64,000 nt of DNA from Arthrobacter agilis (GCF_030816075.1 NZ_JAUSXO010000001.1:124001-188000), one strand, 5' to 3'. Shown: positions 15,098 through 25,093, counted from the first letter of the stretch. The notes: a model not told the origin generated them from the sequence alone. Made by a program: numbers and translations.

Positions 15098-17440
15098 GTG
15101 TTCTCCCTGCTCCGCACGGAACTCTCCCGCTTCCGCATCACCCTCACCGCGAAGGCCGCCCTGCTCGTCATCGCGATCATCCCGGCGCTCTACGGCGGTC
15201 TCTACCTCGCCGCGAACTGGAACCCCACCGGCAACCTCGAGCACCTGACGGCCGCCGTCGTCGACGAGGACCAGCCAGCCACCGCCACCGGACCGGACGG
15301 CGGCGAGAGCACCATCTCGGCCGGCTCCGACCTCGCCGACTCGCTCACCTCCTCCGACGACGCCGGCTTCACTTGGGTCGAGGTCGGCCCGGAGGAGGCG
15401 CAGGAGGGCCTCGACGACGGCACCTTCGCGGCGATCCTCGACATCCCGGCCGAGTTCTCGTCGACCCTCGCGTCCGTGGGCGGCGACGCCCCGGCACGGG
15501 CCATGCTCGACATCACCACCGACGATGCCGAGAGCTACATCGTGGGCCAGGTGGGCAATACCGTTGCCGCCACCCTGCAGCGGCAGGTGCAGTCCGGCGC
15601 CACGGAGGACTACCTCGACAGCATCTACCTCGGCTTCTCCTCGCTCCACGGCAAGCTGGCGGAGGCCGGCGAGGGAGCCGGCAAGATCGCCGACGGCGCC
15701 CAGGGTGCGGACGAGGGGTCCGCATCGCTCGTCGTCGGGCTCGGCAGCCTCGTCGACGGCAGCGCCCAGCTCACCACCGGCAGCGCCCAGGTGGCCGGCG
15801 GTGCGGCCGATCTCGCCACCGGCGCGGCTGATCTCGCCACCGGCCTCGACAGCCTCGACACCGCGACGGCGGACCTGGTGCCGCAGTCGCAGCAGCTGGC
15901 GGACGGCGCCGCATCCGCCGCAACGGGCGGAGCGACGCTCCGCGACGGTGCCGGTGAGCTCGCCACGGGAACGCAGACGGTCGCCGACGGCGCAGCGCAG
16001 CTCGCTGACTCGTCCGCCACGTTGGCGCACGGCACCCGGGGTGTGGCCGACGGCGTCACGCAGGTCGGGAACGGGGCACGCTCCCTCTCGGCCGGGGCGA
16101 CCCAGCTCCAGGACGTCGCCGGACAGGCCGCGGCCGGTACCCGGACCGTGGCCGGCGGCCTCGCCGGACTCGCCGCCAATTACGCCTCCCTCACCGACGC
16201 CGAGCGGCTCGCCACCCTCCAGCAGCTGGCCGCCGGCGCCGACAGTGCCGCCACAGGCAGCGAGCAGATCGCCGCCGGCGCCGGAACCCTCGCCGCCTCG
16301 GCCTCCGATCTCGCCGCGGGAGCCGGAACCGCCGCCGGTGGCGCGTCCGACGCCGCGGACGGCGCCGACCGCCTGGCAGGGGGCGCCTCCGACCTGTCGC
16401 AGGGCGCCGGTGGTGCTGCCGCCGGAGCCGCGCAGGTCTCGCAGGGCGCAGCCGGCCTCGCCGACGGGCTCACCCAGCTCCAGTCCGGCACGGCGACGCT
16501 CGCCGACGGCACACCCGCCCTGCGGAACGGGATCGTGTCCGCGTCCGACGGCGCGTCGCAGCTCGCCGCGGGGGCCTCGACGCTCAGCAGCGGTGCCGGG
16601 CAGGTCGCCGGGGGAGCGGCGGGCCTCGCCGACGGTTCCAGCCAGGCGTACGACGGCGCGACCCAGCTCGAGGACGGGCTCGGGACGCTGTCCACCGGAT
16701 CCTCGGACCTCGCGCAGCAGCTCGACCAGGGCGCAGGGCAGGTCCCCGACTACGACGCGGCGCAGCGTGCCGAACTGAGCGGCGTCGCGGCCTCGCCCGT
16801 GACGATCGACCGGACGCACGCCAACGCCGTCGACGCCTACGGCGAGGGCATGGCGCCGTACTTCATCCCGCTGGCGCTCTGGGTTGGCGGCATCATCACG
16901 TACACCGTGCTCCGGGCCGTCTCGCCGCGGGCCCTGGCGTCCACGGCCGCCTCCTGGCGGGTCTCGGCCGCGGGCTACCTGCAGGGGGCGCTGTTCGCGG
17001 TGCTGCAGGCCCTCGTGCTCCTGGGCATCCTGCTCGCGGGCGTGGGGCTGACCACGCCGCACCCGCTGGGGCTGCTGGCCTTCACGGTCCTCACGGCCCT
17101 GGTCTTCACGGCCATCCACCAGGCGCTCGTCGCGCTGCTCGGCGGCGTCGGCCGGCTCGTGGCCCTGGTGCTGCTGATGCTGCAGCTCACCTCGGCGGGC
17201 GGCACCTATCCGGTGGCGACCTCTCCGGGCTTCTTCCAGTTCATGAGCCCGCTGCTGCCCATGACGCACGCCGTCGAGGGGCTGCGCCACCTGATCGCGG
17301 GCGGCGACCTCGGCGTCGTCTGGCTGGCGGCCCTGCAGCTGCTGGTGTTCTTCGTGCTCGCCGCGGGGCTCTCGGTGTTCGCGTCGCACCGCCGGCGCTC
17401 CTGGACCATGGAGAAGCTGCACCCGAGCCTCGCCATCTGA
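15098..17440 (+). CDS. YhgE/Pip-family membrane protein with long alanine/glycine-rich repeat region
   Basis: A 780-residue protein starting at GTG 15098. One N-terminal transmembrane helix (about residues 18-40) is followed by an extracytoplasmic N-terminal domain (AAVVDEDQPA), then from about residue 185 to 550 an array of degenerate repeats built on the pattern LadGaaqLasGa, predicted to form a long helical rod. Five or six further helices close the protein (about 585-770), including the ABC-2-like segment. The architecture matches the phage-infection-protein family and is related to EsaA of Firmicutes type VII secretion. Together with the preceding ATPase it is likely an export or envelope-stress system repressed by TetR. 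Cargo unknown. Confidence 0.88.
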   Translation: MFSLLRTELSRFRITLTAKAALLVIAIIPALYGGLYLAANWNPTGNLEHLTAAVVDEDQPATATGPDGGESTISAGSDLADSLTSSDDAGFTWVEVGPEEAQEGLDDGTFAAILDIPAEFSSTLASVGGDAPARAMLDITTDDAESYIVGQVGNTVAATLQRQVQSGATEDYLDSIYLGFSSLHGKLAEAGEGAGKIADGAQGADEGSASLVVGLGSLVDGSAQLTTGSAQVAGGAADLATGAADLATGLDSLDTATADLVPQSQQLADGAASAATGGATLRDGAGELATGTQTVADGAAQLADSSATLAHGTRGVADGVTQVGNGARSLSAGATQLQDVAGQAAAGTRTVAGGLAGLAANYASLTDAERLATLQQLAAGADSAATGSEQIAAGAGTLAASASDLAAGAGTAAGGASDAADGADRLAGGASDLSQGAGGAAAGAAQVSQGAAGLADGLTQLQSGTATLADGTPALRNGIVSASDGASQLAAGASTLSSGAGQVAGGAAGLADGSSQAYDGATQLEDGLGTLSTGSSDLAQQLDQGAGQVPDYDAAQRAELSGVAASPVTIDRTHANAVDAYGEGMAPYFIPLALWVGGIITYTVLRAVSPRALASTAASWRVSAAGYLQGALFAVLQALVLLGILLAGVGLTTPHPLGLLAFTVLTALVFTAIHQALVALLGGVGRLVALVLLMLQLTSAGGTYPVATSPGFFQFMSPLLPMTHAVEGLRHLIAGGDLGVVWLAALQLLVFFVLAAGLSVFASHRRRSWTMEKLHPSLAI

Positions 17441-17455
17441 CAACCGTCGCTCTCT

Positions 17456-17487
17456 CCACCCCCGGAGCGCATGCGCTCCGGGGGTGG
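17456..17487. terminator. 32-bp perfect palindrome after the YhgE gene
   Basis: The sequence from 17456 to 17487 is its own reverse complement; in RNA it folds to a 14-bp GC-rich stem with a CATG loop. It lies between the YhgE stop and the next gene, with no T tract. A regulatory palindrome is an alternative. Confidence 0.6.
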
Positions 17488-17537
17488 AACCGCCTAGGTT
17501 GGAGGGGTACCCGTCCCTATCAGGAAGGCACCACCCC

Positions 17538-17858
17538 ATGATCTTCATCGTCGTCAAGTTCACCGTGAAGCCCGAGTGGAGCGACCGCTGGATCGACCTC
17601 ACCCGGGGTTTCACCGAGGCCACGCGCCAGGAGCCGGGCAACCTGTGGTTCGACTGGTCGCGCAGTGTCGAGGACCCCAACCAGTTCGTCCTCGTGGAGG
17701 CGTTCCAGGACGACGCGGCGGAAGCCCACGTGAACAGCGACCACTTCTCGCAGGCCATGCAGGACATGCCGCAGGCACTCGTGGAGACGCCCGAGATCAT
17801 CAGCGAACGCATCGATGCGGAGGGCTGGGGCCGGATGGGCGAGCTGACGGTCGGCTAG
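17538..17858 (+). CDS. Antibiotic-biosynthesis-monooxygenase (ABM) domain protein, putative quinol monooxygenase
   Basis: A 106-residue ferredoxin-like dimeric alpha-beta barrel protein: IFIVVKFTVKPEWSDRWIDL, then EPGNLWFDWSRSVEDPNQFVLVEAFQDDAAEAHVNSDHF, the usual YgiN/ABM core. The ATG at 17538 has AGGAAGG upstream. Relatives oxidise quinols or act as cofactor-free monooxygenases; many are unassigned. It stands alone, convergent with the M29 gene, and a hairpin separates them. Confidence 0.85.
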   Translation: MIFIVVKFTVKPEWSDRWIDLTRGFTEATRQEPGNLWFDWSRSVEDPNQFVLVEAFQDDAAEAHVNSDHFSQAMQDMPQALVETPEIISERIDAEGWGRMGELTVG

Positions 17859-17863
17859 CGCGA

Positions 17864-17916
17864 CCGGCGGCCGGCGCTCGCATCCACCCGTGTGATGTTC
17901 GTGCGCCGGCCGCCGG
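17864..17916. terminator. Inverted repeat between convergent genes
   Basis: Arms 17864-17877 and 17903-17916 (14 bp, all G and C) enclose 25 bases. It is placed where the ABM gene and the catabolic operon converge. The loop is long, so terminator function is tentative. Confidence 0.45.
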
Positions 17917-17923
17917 CCGCCGG

Positions 17924-19015
17924 TCAGAGGGTGTGTGCCGCGAGCCCTCCCGAAATCACCCCGTCCGCGATGAGGGCAAGATCACCGGCGTAGAGGTAGG
18001 AACCCTCTGTCCTGAGGTCCTTCACGATGTCCCAGTGCAGCGATGACCGGTTCACGCCGCCGCACGCCGGGTAGGCACGCCCCAGCGCCAGGTGCATGGT
18101 GCCGAGGATCTTCTCGTCTATCAGGAGGTCCCCCGTCGTGGTCGTCATGCCCGCGTTCGTCCCGATACCCAGTTCCCCCACGCGCCGTGAACCGGAATCG
18201 GTGTCGAGCAGTTCGCGTACGAACCCCTCGCCGCGCGTGGCCGAGGCCCTGGTGACGGAGCCGCCGTCGAAGCGCAGTTCGAGGTCGGAGATCGCCGTTC
18301 CCGCGAACCAGAAGGTCCCGGGGAAACGGATGTGCCCGTCGACGCCGTCATCGAGCGGAGCTGTCGCGATCTCGCCATCGGGCAGATTGGCCTCGCCGGC
18401 GAAGCTGATCCAGGTGCGTCCGCCGGTCCTGAAGGTGATGTCGGTGTCGCTGCCCACGACGCGGACCGAGTCCTCCTGCGCGAGAATGGCGCACAGCGCG
18501 TCCCACCGCTCGCGAAGTCCGGGCCAGGGTGCAAGGCACCCGGCGAAGAATTCATCGAGCAGCACGTCGTGGTCGGCGCCGATCATCTCGGCCCACTCAG
18601 GTGTCGGGATCCGCACCAGGGACCACGTCGTCTCCTCCCAGCGGGCCGTGGAGACGATGCCCTTGCCCCGGCGTTGGGCGGCCAGCCGCACCTCATCGAT
18701 GGCGTCGTCCGCGGGAGCGGCCATGCCTCTGAACGACACGTGGATGTCCGCCCACCGCAGGGACGCCAGTTCCAGCGGTGCGGGCTCGGCCAGCATGTCC
18801 AGTGGTGCATGGGCTACGGCCAGGCGGTCGAAGCGTTCGTCGGTCGCCAGGACCTGGGGGCAGGCGCCCATGCGGTAGCACTGTGCGACGAAGGCTTCGA
18901 CGGCAGGCATCGCACTCCGATCCGTCATGAAGATCGACACCTTGCTGCCGTGCCCCACGCCCGTGCCGGTCGCGATCTGCGCTGCGAGCAGAGCCCATCG
19001 ATGGTCATTCCCCAT
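17924..19015 (-). CDS. M29-family metallo-aminopeptidase-like protein
   Basis: A 363-residue protein of the thermophilic metalloprotease (M29, AmpS/AmpT) family. The C-terminal half carries the expected metal ligands: Glu in ELGIGTN, Glu and His in LIDEKILGTMHLALG, and His and Asp in SSLHWDIVKD. ATG 19015 has GGAGAG upstream and overlaps the FGGY kinase stop by 11 bases, so translation is coupled. It is the last gene of a sugar-type catabolic operon. A peptidase here is unexpected; it may act on an amide or amino-acid conjugate of the imported compound. Enzymes of this family cleave N-terminal residues from peptides, and the true substrate is unknown. Confidence 0.8.
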   Translation of the reverse strand: MGNDHRWALLAAQIATGTGVGHGSKVSIFMTDRSAMPAVEAFVAQCYRMGACPQVLATDERFDRLAVAHAPLDMLAEPAPLELASLRWADIHVSFRGMAAPADDAIDEVRLAAQRRGKGIVSTARWEETTWSLVRIPTPEWAEMIGADHDVLLDEFFAGCLAPWPGLRERWDALCAILAQEDSVRVVGSDTDITFRTGGRTWISFAGEANLPDGEIATAPLDDGVDGHIRFPGTFWFAGTAISDLELRFDGGSVTRASATRGEGFVRELLDTDSGSRRVGELGIGTNAGMTTTTGDLLIDEKILGTMHLALGRAYPACGGVNRSSLHWDIVKDLRTEGSYLYAGDLALIADGVISGGLAAHTL

Positions 19016-20510
19016 GCAGTCTCTCCGTCCGTCGGGCATTCAGGTCCTTCAGCGAGCGATACAGCTCCCGGTAGTCCTCGTGGTCCGCACACAGGACCAC
19101 CGAACGGGCCGTGTCGGCCTCGATACTTTGACCGAGCTCGACCCATTCCTTGATCCTGTCCCGGTCCTCGAGCCTGCCGATGGCGAAGGCAGCGAGTGCC
19201 GCGTCTCCCAGTGCCGCGCCGTCCGTCACTGCAACGGTCTGGGAGGCACCGGTGATGTCACTGACGCTCTGCGTGAAGATCCGGTTCTTGGTGCCACCGC
19301 CGACGGCGATGACCCGCTCCGGCGTCTCTCCGGCAGAGGCGTAGGCGGAGAATGCGTGGGCGATCGAATGCGCCACGCCCTCCATGATCGCCCGTGCGAT
19401 ATCGGAGCGACCGTGCTCCAACGACAGGCCGATCAACGCTCCGCGGCTAGCGGGGTCATGCACGGGTGTCCGCTCCCCGCTGAAGTGGGGGAGTAGCAGC
19501 AGGCCCCGGGCACCGGGCGGTGAGCCCTCGGCCAGCGTCAGGAGTCCGGCGAAGAGTTCCTCGTCGTTGACAGCCCGGTCCGGCTCCAAGACGTCCCCCG
19601 CCCACCGCGTGAGGGTTCCCGCGGTGGAGGTGCCGGCCGCCAGGACGAAGGTGCCGGGGAAGACGTACGGTGCCGACCACAGCACCTCTCCCCGTAGGGG
19701 CGCTTCGGTCACCTTGATCATGTAGGTCGAGGAGCCGTACATCAGCATGAGGTCACCCGGATTCACCACGGACGCGCCCACCGCTTCCGCGGGCGCGTCG
19801 ACGGCGCCGAAGATGACCGGGGTTCCGGTCGGCAGACCGGTCAGCACGGATGCCTCCCCGGTCACGGTCCCGGCCACGTCCGTGGCCCAGCCCAACTCCG
19901 GTAGCTGCTCGTCGCGGACGATGTCCTCGCAGCCGGTGGTGTCCCAGCACTGGCGGTCCAGGTCGTAGAGGGGATGGAAATAGCCCGCGGTGCCGTGGTC
20001 CATCGTGGCCCGGCCTGTCAGTCGGGCCACGAGATAGCCGTGGGCGCTGAGGTAGCAACGGGTGGTGGCCGCGATGCGGGGTTCGTTCTGCGCGATCCAT
20101 GCGATCTTCGGCCCGGCGGACTGGCTGGTCAGGGTATTGCCGCTGCGCCGGACGATCTCCTTCAGGCCGAGCCTGCTCTCCAGATCCCCGATCTCGCGCG
20201 ATGCCCTGGTATCGATCCCGTACAGGATCCCGGGACGCAGCGGCTTCAGATCGGTGTCGACCGGCAGCACGCAGGGCCCGATCGCGCTGCACCCGACCGC
20301 GGCGACGACTCCGTCCAGGGCTGCGGCCGCCGACGCCAGTTCCGAACTCACGGCGGCGAAGTCGGACCACCACACCAGCTCGGCGTCCTGCTCGACGTAA
20401 CCCTGGCGTGGGGTCGAGATGCCGTGTCGGCGCCGCGCGCGGGCATGCACGACACCATCGACGCCGACGAGCACCCCCTTCGTCTCGAAGGTGCCGACGT
20501 CGATGCCCAT
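19005..20510 (-). CDS. FGGY-family carbohydrate kinase (xylulokinase-like)
   Basis: A 501-residue sugar kinase. The N-terminal phosphate-binding loop is GIDVGTFETKG and the C-terminal ATP domain contains RVIAVGGGTKNRIFTQSVSD. In between, GAVDAPAEAVG holds the conserved catalytic Asp region. I use ATG 20510, which has GGAG six bases upstream, although a GTG at 20522 is possible. It lies 17 bases downstream of the BtpA-like gene and overlaps the M29 gene. FGGY kinases phosphorylate ketoses, polyols or, in LsrK, autoinducer-2; with an Lsr/Rbs-type importer in the same operon any of these is possible. Confidence 0.88.
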   Translation of the reverse strand: MGIDVGTFETKGVLVGVDGVVHARARRRHGISTPRQGYVEQDAELVWWSDFAAVSSELASAAAALDGVVAAVGCSAIGPCVLPVDTDLKPLRPGILYGIDTRASREIGDLESRLGLKEIVRRSGNTLTSQSAGPKIAWIAQNEPRIAATTRCYLSAHGYLVARLTGRATMDHGTAGYFHPLYDLDRQCWDTTGCEDIVRDEQLPELGWATDVAGTVTGEASVLTGLPTGTPVIFGAVDAPAEAVGASVVNPGDLMLMYGSSTYMIKVTEAPLRGEVLWSAPYVFPGTFVLAAGTSTAGTLTRWAGDVLEPDRAVNDEELFAGLLTLAEGSPPGARGLLLLPHFSGERTPVHDPASRGALIGLSLEHGRSDIARAIMEGVAHSIAHAFSAYASAGETPERVIAVGGGTKNRIFTQSVSDITGASQTVAVTDGAALGDAALAAFAIGRLEDRDRIKEWVELGQSIEADTARSVVLCADHEDYRELYRSLKDLNARRTERLHGE

Positions 20511-20527
20511 GAAGAGCTCCACCTCGG

Positions 20528-21340
20528 CTACAGCGACCGGCGCAGGCGGAGGACCTCTGACATCAGTTCCTGTACGCGCGTGGTGTCTGCCGGCTCCTCG
20601 AAGATTCCGTCGGTCTTGAAGTAGGTACCCACGATGGCCGCATCGGCGATCCTCAGTTGTTCGTCGACGTTGGACGCCTTCACCCCGGTGTTGACGATCA
20701 CCGGCGTGGACCCGGCATTGTCCTTCACGGTCCTGAGGATGCTGGTGTCCGTCGCAGCCCCTGCTGTGAGGCCCGAGACGCACAGCCCATCGGGTCGGCA
20801 GTTGAAGACGGTGGACCGGGTGATGTCGGCGATCGTCCGTGCGCCGAGGTAGGAGGCGGCTTCAGGCACGATGTTGAAGAGCAGCCGGACCCCCTCCCCG
20901 CCGACCGCCATCCGGCGGCGGGTGGTAGCGCCCACATTGGTGTCCCAGGTCCCGAAATCGGATGCATAGACACCGGTGAAGATCTCCCGGACGAAGGACG
21001 CGCCGGTGGCGACAGCCAGGTCGATCGATGCAGCCGCATCCCACAGGACGTTCACCCCGAAGGGCACCCGGATCTCGTCCCTGAGCTCACCGATGATCCT
21101 GGCCATCGTGATGGCCGTGATGGGCTCGGTATTCGTCAGGTAGGGCAGACTGAACTCGTTGGAGATGAGGATGCCGTCGACGCCACCGGCCTGCAGTGCC
21201 TCCAGCTCACGGCGCGCGTGACCGAGGACTGCGGTGACGCCCCCCTGCCTGTCGTAGGACGGATCGCCGGGAAGCGCCTGCAGGTGGCACATCGCGATCA
21301 CTGGTTTGGGTACGTCGAAGATGTCATCCAGCCACGTCAT
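20528..21340 (-). CDS. BtpA/SgcQ-family TIM-barrel protein
   Basis: A 270-residue protein of the BtpA/SgcQ family: PVIAMCHLQALPGDPSYD at the start, GGVDGILISNEFSLPYL, then GVNVLWDAAASIDLAVATGASFVRE and the C-terminal phosphate-binding-type VIVNTGVKASNVDEQL with ADAAIVGTYFK. Members are predicted (beta-alpha)8 barrels; BtpA was named for photosystem I assembly in cyanobacteria and SgcQ from an E. coli sugar operon, neither with a settled reaction. Genomic context suggests an aldolase- or isomerase-like step on a phosphorylated sugar. It lies between the kinase and dehydrogenase genes on the same strand. Confidence 0.85.
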   Translation of the reverse strand: MTWLDDIFDVPKPVIAMCHLQALPGDPSYDRQGGVTAVLGHARRELEALQAGGVDGILISNEFSLPYLTNTEPITAITMARIIGELRDEIRVPFGVNVLWDAAASIDLAVATGASFVREIFTGVYASDFGTWDTNVGATTRRRMAVGGEGVRLLFNIVPEAASYLGARTIADITRSTVFNCRPDGLCVSGLTAGAATDTSILRTVKDNAGSTPVIVNTGVKASNVDEQLRIADAAIVGTYFKTDGIFEEPADTTRVQELMSEVLRLRRSL

Positions 21341-21410
21341 GGGAGTCGCTTTCTGTTGGGTGCCCGTCCGCGGAACAGGCAGGGTCTGGGACGAGTCGAC
21401 CTTGGGGTGG

Positions 21411-22304
21411 TCAGCGTGGGGGCGCCAGATCGGTGCCCGCTTCCGCGGCGAGGACCTTGATCAGGGCCGATGCGTTCTCCTCGCCCCAGCCGGCGTCGAC
21501 CGCTTTCCGGATGGTGCCGAGCGTGGCTTCGGTGCCCGGAACGGGGGCGCCGAGACGCTCTGCGAAGGTGCGCACGAGCAATGCATCCTTGAGCATCAGC
21601 TTGAGCGCGAAGCTCGGCGAGTAGTCGCCCTCGAGGACCGCACTCCCTACGCCGTCGAAGATGGGAGAGCGGAAGTCGGTCACGGCGAAGACCCCCAGCA
21701 CATCCCGCAGGTCGAGACCTGCCTTGCTGGCCAGGGTCAGCGATTCACCGAGCGCTTCGAGCTGCGCCGCCACGGCGAGGTTGCCCACCAGTTTCATCCG
21801 GGCACCGTTTCCGCCGGCTCCCATGTAGTGGACGGTCTCGCTGATCGGCTTGAGCACGTCCAGAGCCTGGTCGAAGACCGTGCGGTCACCGCCGGCAACG
21901 ATCCAGAGACCGCCCGCGGCCGCTTCACCTTTGGACCCGAACACGGGTGCGTCCAGGAACCGGATGCCGCGGGCCGCGAAGGCCGCTGCCTCTTCGGCGC
22001 TGGTCTCGGGGTCGATGGTGGAGAGGTCGATGACCACGGAGCCGCTGTCTGCCCGTTCCGCTACGCCGCCCGCTGCGAGGACGACGTCGCGGACCGCCCT
22101 GTCATCGGACAGGCAGTACATCACGTAGTCGGCCCCCGCCAGCGCTCTACCGAGATCGGGTTCCCATCGGACGCCCATGTCCGTCAGCTCCGCTATATCG
22201 CGTGGCGTGCGGTTCCAGACAGTGACCTCGTGGCCCGCGGTGGCCAGGTTCGCGGACATGCCGCGGCCCATGGTTCCCAGGCCTAGATAAGCGACTTTCG
22301 ACAC
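21411..22304 (-). CDS. NAD(P)-dependent beta-hydroxyacid dehydrogenase (3-hydroxyisobutyrate dehydrogenase-like)
   Basis: A 297-residue oxidoreductase. The N-terminal Rossmann fold is LGLGTMGRGMSANLATAGHEVTVWNRT and includes the Arg expected for NADP use. The family substrate motif appears as FLDAPVFGSKGEAAAGGL and the catalytic Lys as GGNGARMKLVGN. Related enzymes oxidise 3-hydroxyisobutyrate, tartronate semialdehyde, L-threonate or other beta-hydroxy acids. Within this operon an aldonate or sugar-acid substrate is a reasonable inference. A 65-bp gap precedes it and a 70-bp gap follows, without an obvious internal promoter. Confidence 0.88.
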   Translation of the reverse strand: MSKVAYLGLGTMGRGMSANLATAGHEVTVWNRTPRDIAELTDMGVRWEPDLGRALAGADYVMYCLSDDRAVRDVVLAAGGVAERADSGSVVIDLSTIDPETSAEEAAAFAARGIRFLDAPVFGSKGEAAAGGLWIVAGGDRTVFDQALDVLKPISETVHYMGAGGNGARMKLVGNLAVAAQLEALGESLTLASKAGLDLRDVLGVFAVTDFRSPIFDGVGSAVLEGDYSPSFALKLMLKDALLVRTFAERLGAPVPGTEATLGTIRKAVDAGWGEENASALIKVLAAEAGTDLAPPR

Positions 22305-22369
22305 GACTTCCTACTTTCGATTGTTGGGACACCGGCGCTCCGGTCCGGTGGGGTGCAGGTGGAGTCCGG

Positions 22370-22981
22370 TCAGTTGGCGGCCTTCCAGGACTGCAGGAAT
22401 CGCAGGAACGCGGTTGCCCCCGGATCCTGCAACCCGATGCTGCGCTCCTGGAGCCAGGAGGCCCGTCCCCGCCGGGATTGCATCCCGACGGTGTCATTGA
22501 CACCTCGTTCGGCTGCATCGATGGCTTTCTCCAGCGCGGTGTCGGCGGCATCGCCCACGGACAGCGCCTCCGCTGCGGGGACCAACGCGTCGAGGATGGT
22601 CTTGTCGCCCACCTGGGACTTGCCGCGCCGGCCGATGTTCTCACCCGCGGCGGTGGCAAAGGCTCCGGCATCGGCAACGCTGATGGACGTGGACCCGGCC
22701 CAGATCCGCGATCCGGCCAGGAGGGCGCCGGCCACCAGGGCCGCCATGGTGGAGGGGTTCGCATTGGCGAACGCCTTGGCGCAGCTCTTCGCGATGTCAG
22801 CGGGCAGCGCGTCGTCCGGGAGTTCCTCGAGGGCACTGATCACTGCTCTGGCGCCCAGGGACACGGTGACACCGAGATCGCCGTCGCCGAGTGCGGCGTC
22901 GAGGTCCCGCAGCTCATCGGCGTACTGGGTCACCTCGGCGAGGGCGTTGCGTATGGCGGCATTGAGCGCCGATCCGTCCAT
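22370..22981 (-). CDS. dhaL: Dihydroxyacetone kinase subunit DhaL-like (nucleotide-binding)
   Basis: A 203-residue all-helical DhaL domain that carries ADP or ATP. The three metal-binding aspartates are present as Asp28, Asp33 and Asp35 in DLDAALGDGDLG; the His that often follows is Leu here. It starts five bases after the DhaK gene, as a separate subunit rather than the fused ATP-dependent kinase. No DhaM (PTS phosphoryl donor) is found in the window, so the pair may use ATP directly or depend on a distant DhaM. Substrate may be dihydroxyacetone or a C4 ketose such as erythrulose. Confidence 0.87.
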   Translation of the reverse strand: MDGSALNAAIRNALAEVTQYADELRDLDAALGDGDLGVTVSLGARAVISALEELPDDALPADIAKSCAKAFANANPSTMAALVAGALLAGSRIWAGSTSISVADAGAFATAAGENIGRRGKSQVGDKTILDALVPAAEALSVGDAADTALEKAIDAAERGVNDTVGMQSRRGRASWLQERSIGLQDPGATAFLRFLQSWKAAN

Positions 22982-22986
22982 GATCC

Positions 22987-23988
<1,002 letters not shown>

Positions 23989-24002
23989 GGCTTCCTTCGT
24001 CG

Positions 24003-25091
24003 TTACGGCGTTACCGGAGCGGTGTCCGCGCGGCTCTTGGGGGGTTTGCTCCTCCGGAACCTGAGCTGGTCGAAGACCATCACGGCGATGAGGATGACAC
24101 CCTGGGCGATGGAGTATTCGTAGGGGGACAGGCGCAGGGCGTTGAATCCGCTCGACACGATCTGCAGTGTCAGGGTCGCCATGACGACGCCGGCGACGGT
24201 GGCGAAGCCTCCGCTGGGATTGGTGCCTCCGAGCACCGCGATCACGATGACGAGCAGGACGTAGGAGGAGCCGTAATCTGCGCTTGCGGTCGGGTTGCGC
24301 GCTATGAAGACGACGCCGGCGAGCCCTCCCAGAAGACCCGACACCAGATAGGTGCTCATCAGCACCCGGCGGCTGCTGATGCCGGAGTACTTCGCGGCGA
24401 GGGCGTTGGCGCCCTGCAACTGTAGCTTCAGTCCCAGCGAGGTCCTGTTCATCAGGATCGCGATGGCCACCGCGATCAACAGGAAGAACAGGAACAGCGC
24501 GGGGATCCCGACCACCGTCGTCTTGGCGAACGCGGTCAGCGCTTCGGGCGCACCGTAGAGTGTCTGCCCATTGGTCCACACCACAGCGATCCCGTTGAGG
24601 ATCTGCATGGTCCCCAGCGTGGCGAGGATGGGGGTGATTCCGACGACGCCGATGAGGAACCCGTTGAACAGTCCGGCGACAGCAGCGGTCACCAGCCCCA
24701 ACAACACGATGAGTGGCATGAGTGCAGCAGCCTGCCCCGGATCCTGTGCGGCGATACCCGAATAGACCGTGGTGATGGTGACTGCGGCGAAGTTGGCGAT
24801 CGCGACGATCGAGAGATCGATCCCACCCGTGACCATGGCAAGCATCATCGCCACGGCGAGGATCCCGATCTCGGGCGAGGCGATGGCGATGTTCTCGAGG
24901 TTCAGTGGATTCAGGAACACAGCCGGCTTCAGGAGCGCGAAGAGCCCGAAGGACAGGAGGAGGAGGACCAGCATCCTCGTGATACCCCGCTCCCTGCGGA
25001 TGGTGGCAAGGAATGAGCCGAGACTCTGGTCGAGTTGGGCGTTCAGGCGTCCCAGTGTCGCCGCTTCAGCGTTCTTCTGGTCCAGTGACAT
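24003..25091 (-). CDS. Ribose/AI-2-type ABC transporter permease 2
   Basis: A 362-residue BPD_transp_2 permease of the CUT2 class with about ten helices. A cytoplasmic N-terminus of 36 residues precedes the first helix (MLVLLLLSFGLFALLKP). Conserved CUT2 segments are VTGGIDLSIVAIANFAAV, GLFNGFLIGVVGITPILATLGTMQILNGIA and VLGGTNPSGGFATVAGV. It starts two bases after the stop of permease 1. The pairing of two different permeases with one double ATPase is the Rbs/Lsr arrangement. Confidence 0.92.
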   Translation of the reverse strand: MSLDQKNAEAATLGRLNAQLDQSLGSFLATIRRERGITRMLVLLLLSFGLFALLKPAVFLNPLNLENIAIASPEIGILAVAMMLAMVTGGIDLSIVAIANFAAVTITTVYSGIAAQDPGQAAALMPLIVLLGLVTAAVAGLFNGFLIGVVGITPILATLGTMQILNGIAVVWTNGQTLYGAPEALTAFAKTTVVGIPALFLFFLLIAVAIAILMNRTSLGLKLQLQGANALAAKYSGISSRRVLMSTYLVSGLLGGLAGVVFIARNPTASADYGSSYVLLVIVIAVLGGTNPSGGFATVAGVVMATLTLQIVSSGFNALRLSPYEYSIAQGVILIAVMVFDQLRFRRSKPPKSRADTAPVTP

Positions 25092-25093
25092 CC

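Noticed and set aside
15600..16750. Repeats in the YhgE gene as a possible CRISPR array or VNTR.
   Set aside because: The repeat is at protein level (Leu-Ala-x-Gly-Ala patterns), with no constant-length DNA repeats and spacers.
14123..17812. A minus-strand frame of 1229 codons opposite the YhgE/ABC genes.
   Set aside because: It is antisense to a strongly supported coding pair, has Gly-, Arg- and Glu-rich repetitive composition and no family motif. Such frames arise from high GC.
24003..24579. A 190-codon extension in front of DhaK.
   Set aside because: It overlaps the ABC permease in another frame and the real start at 23988 has a good ribosome site.
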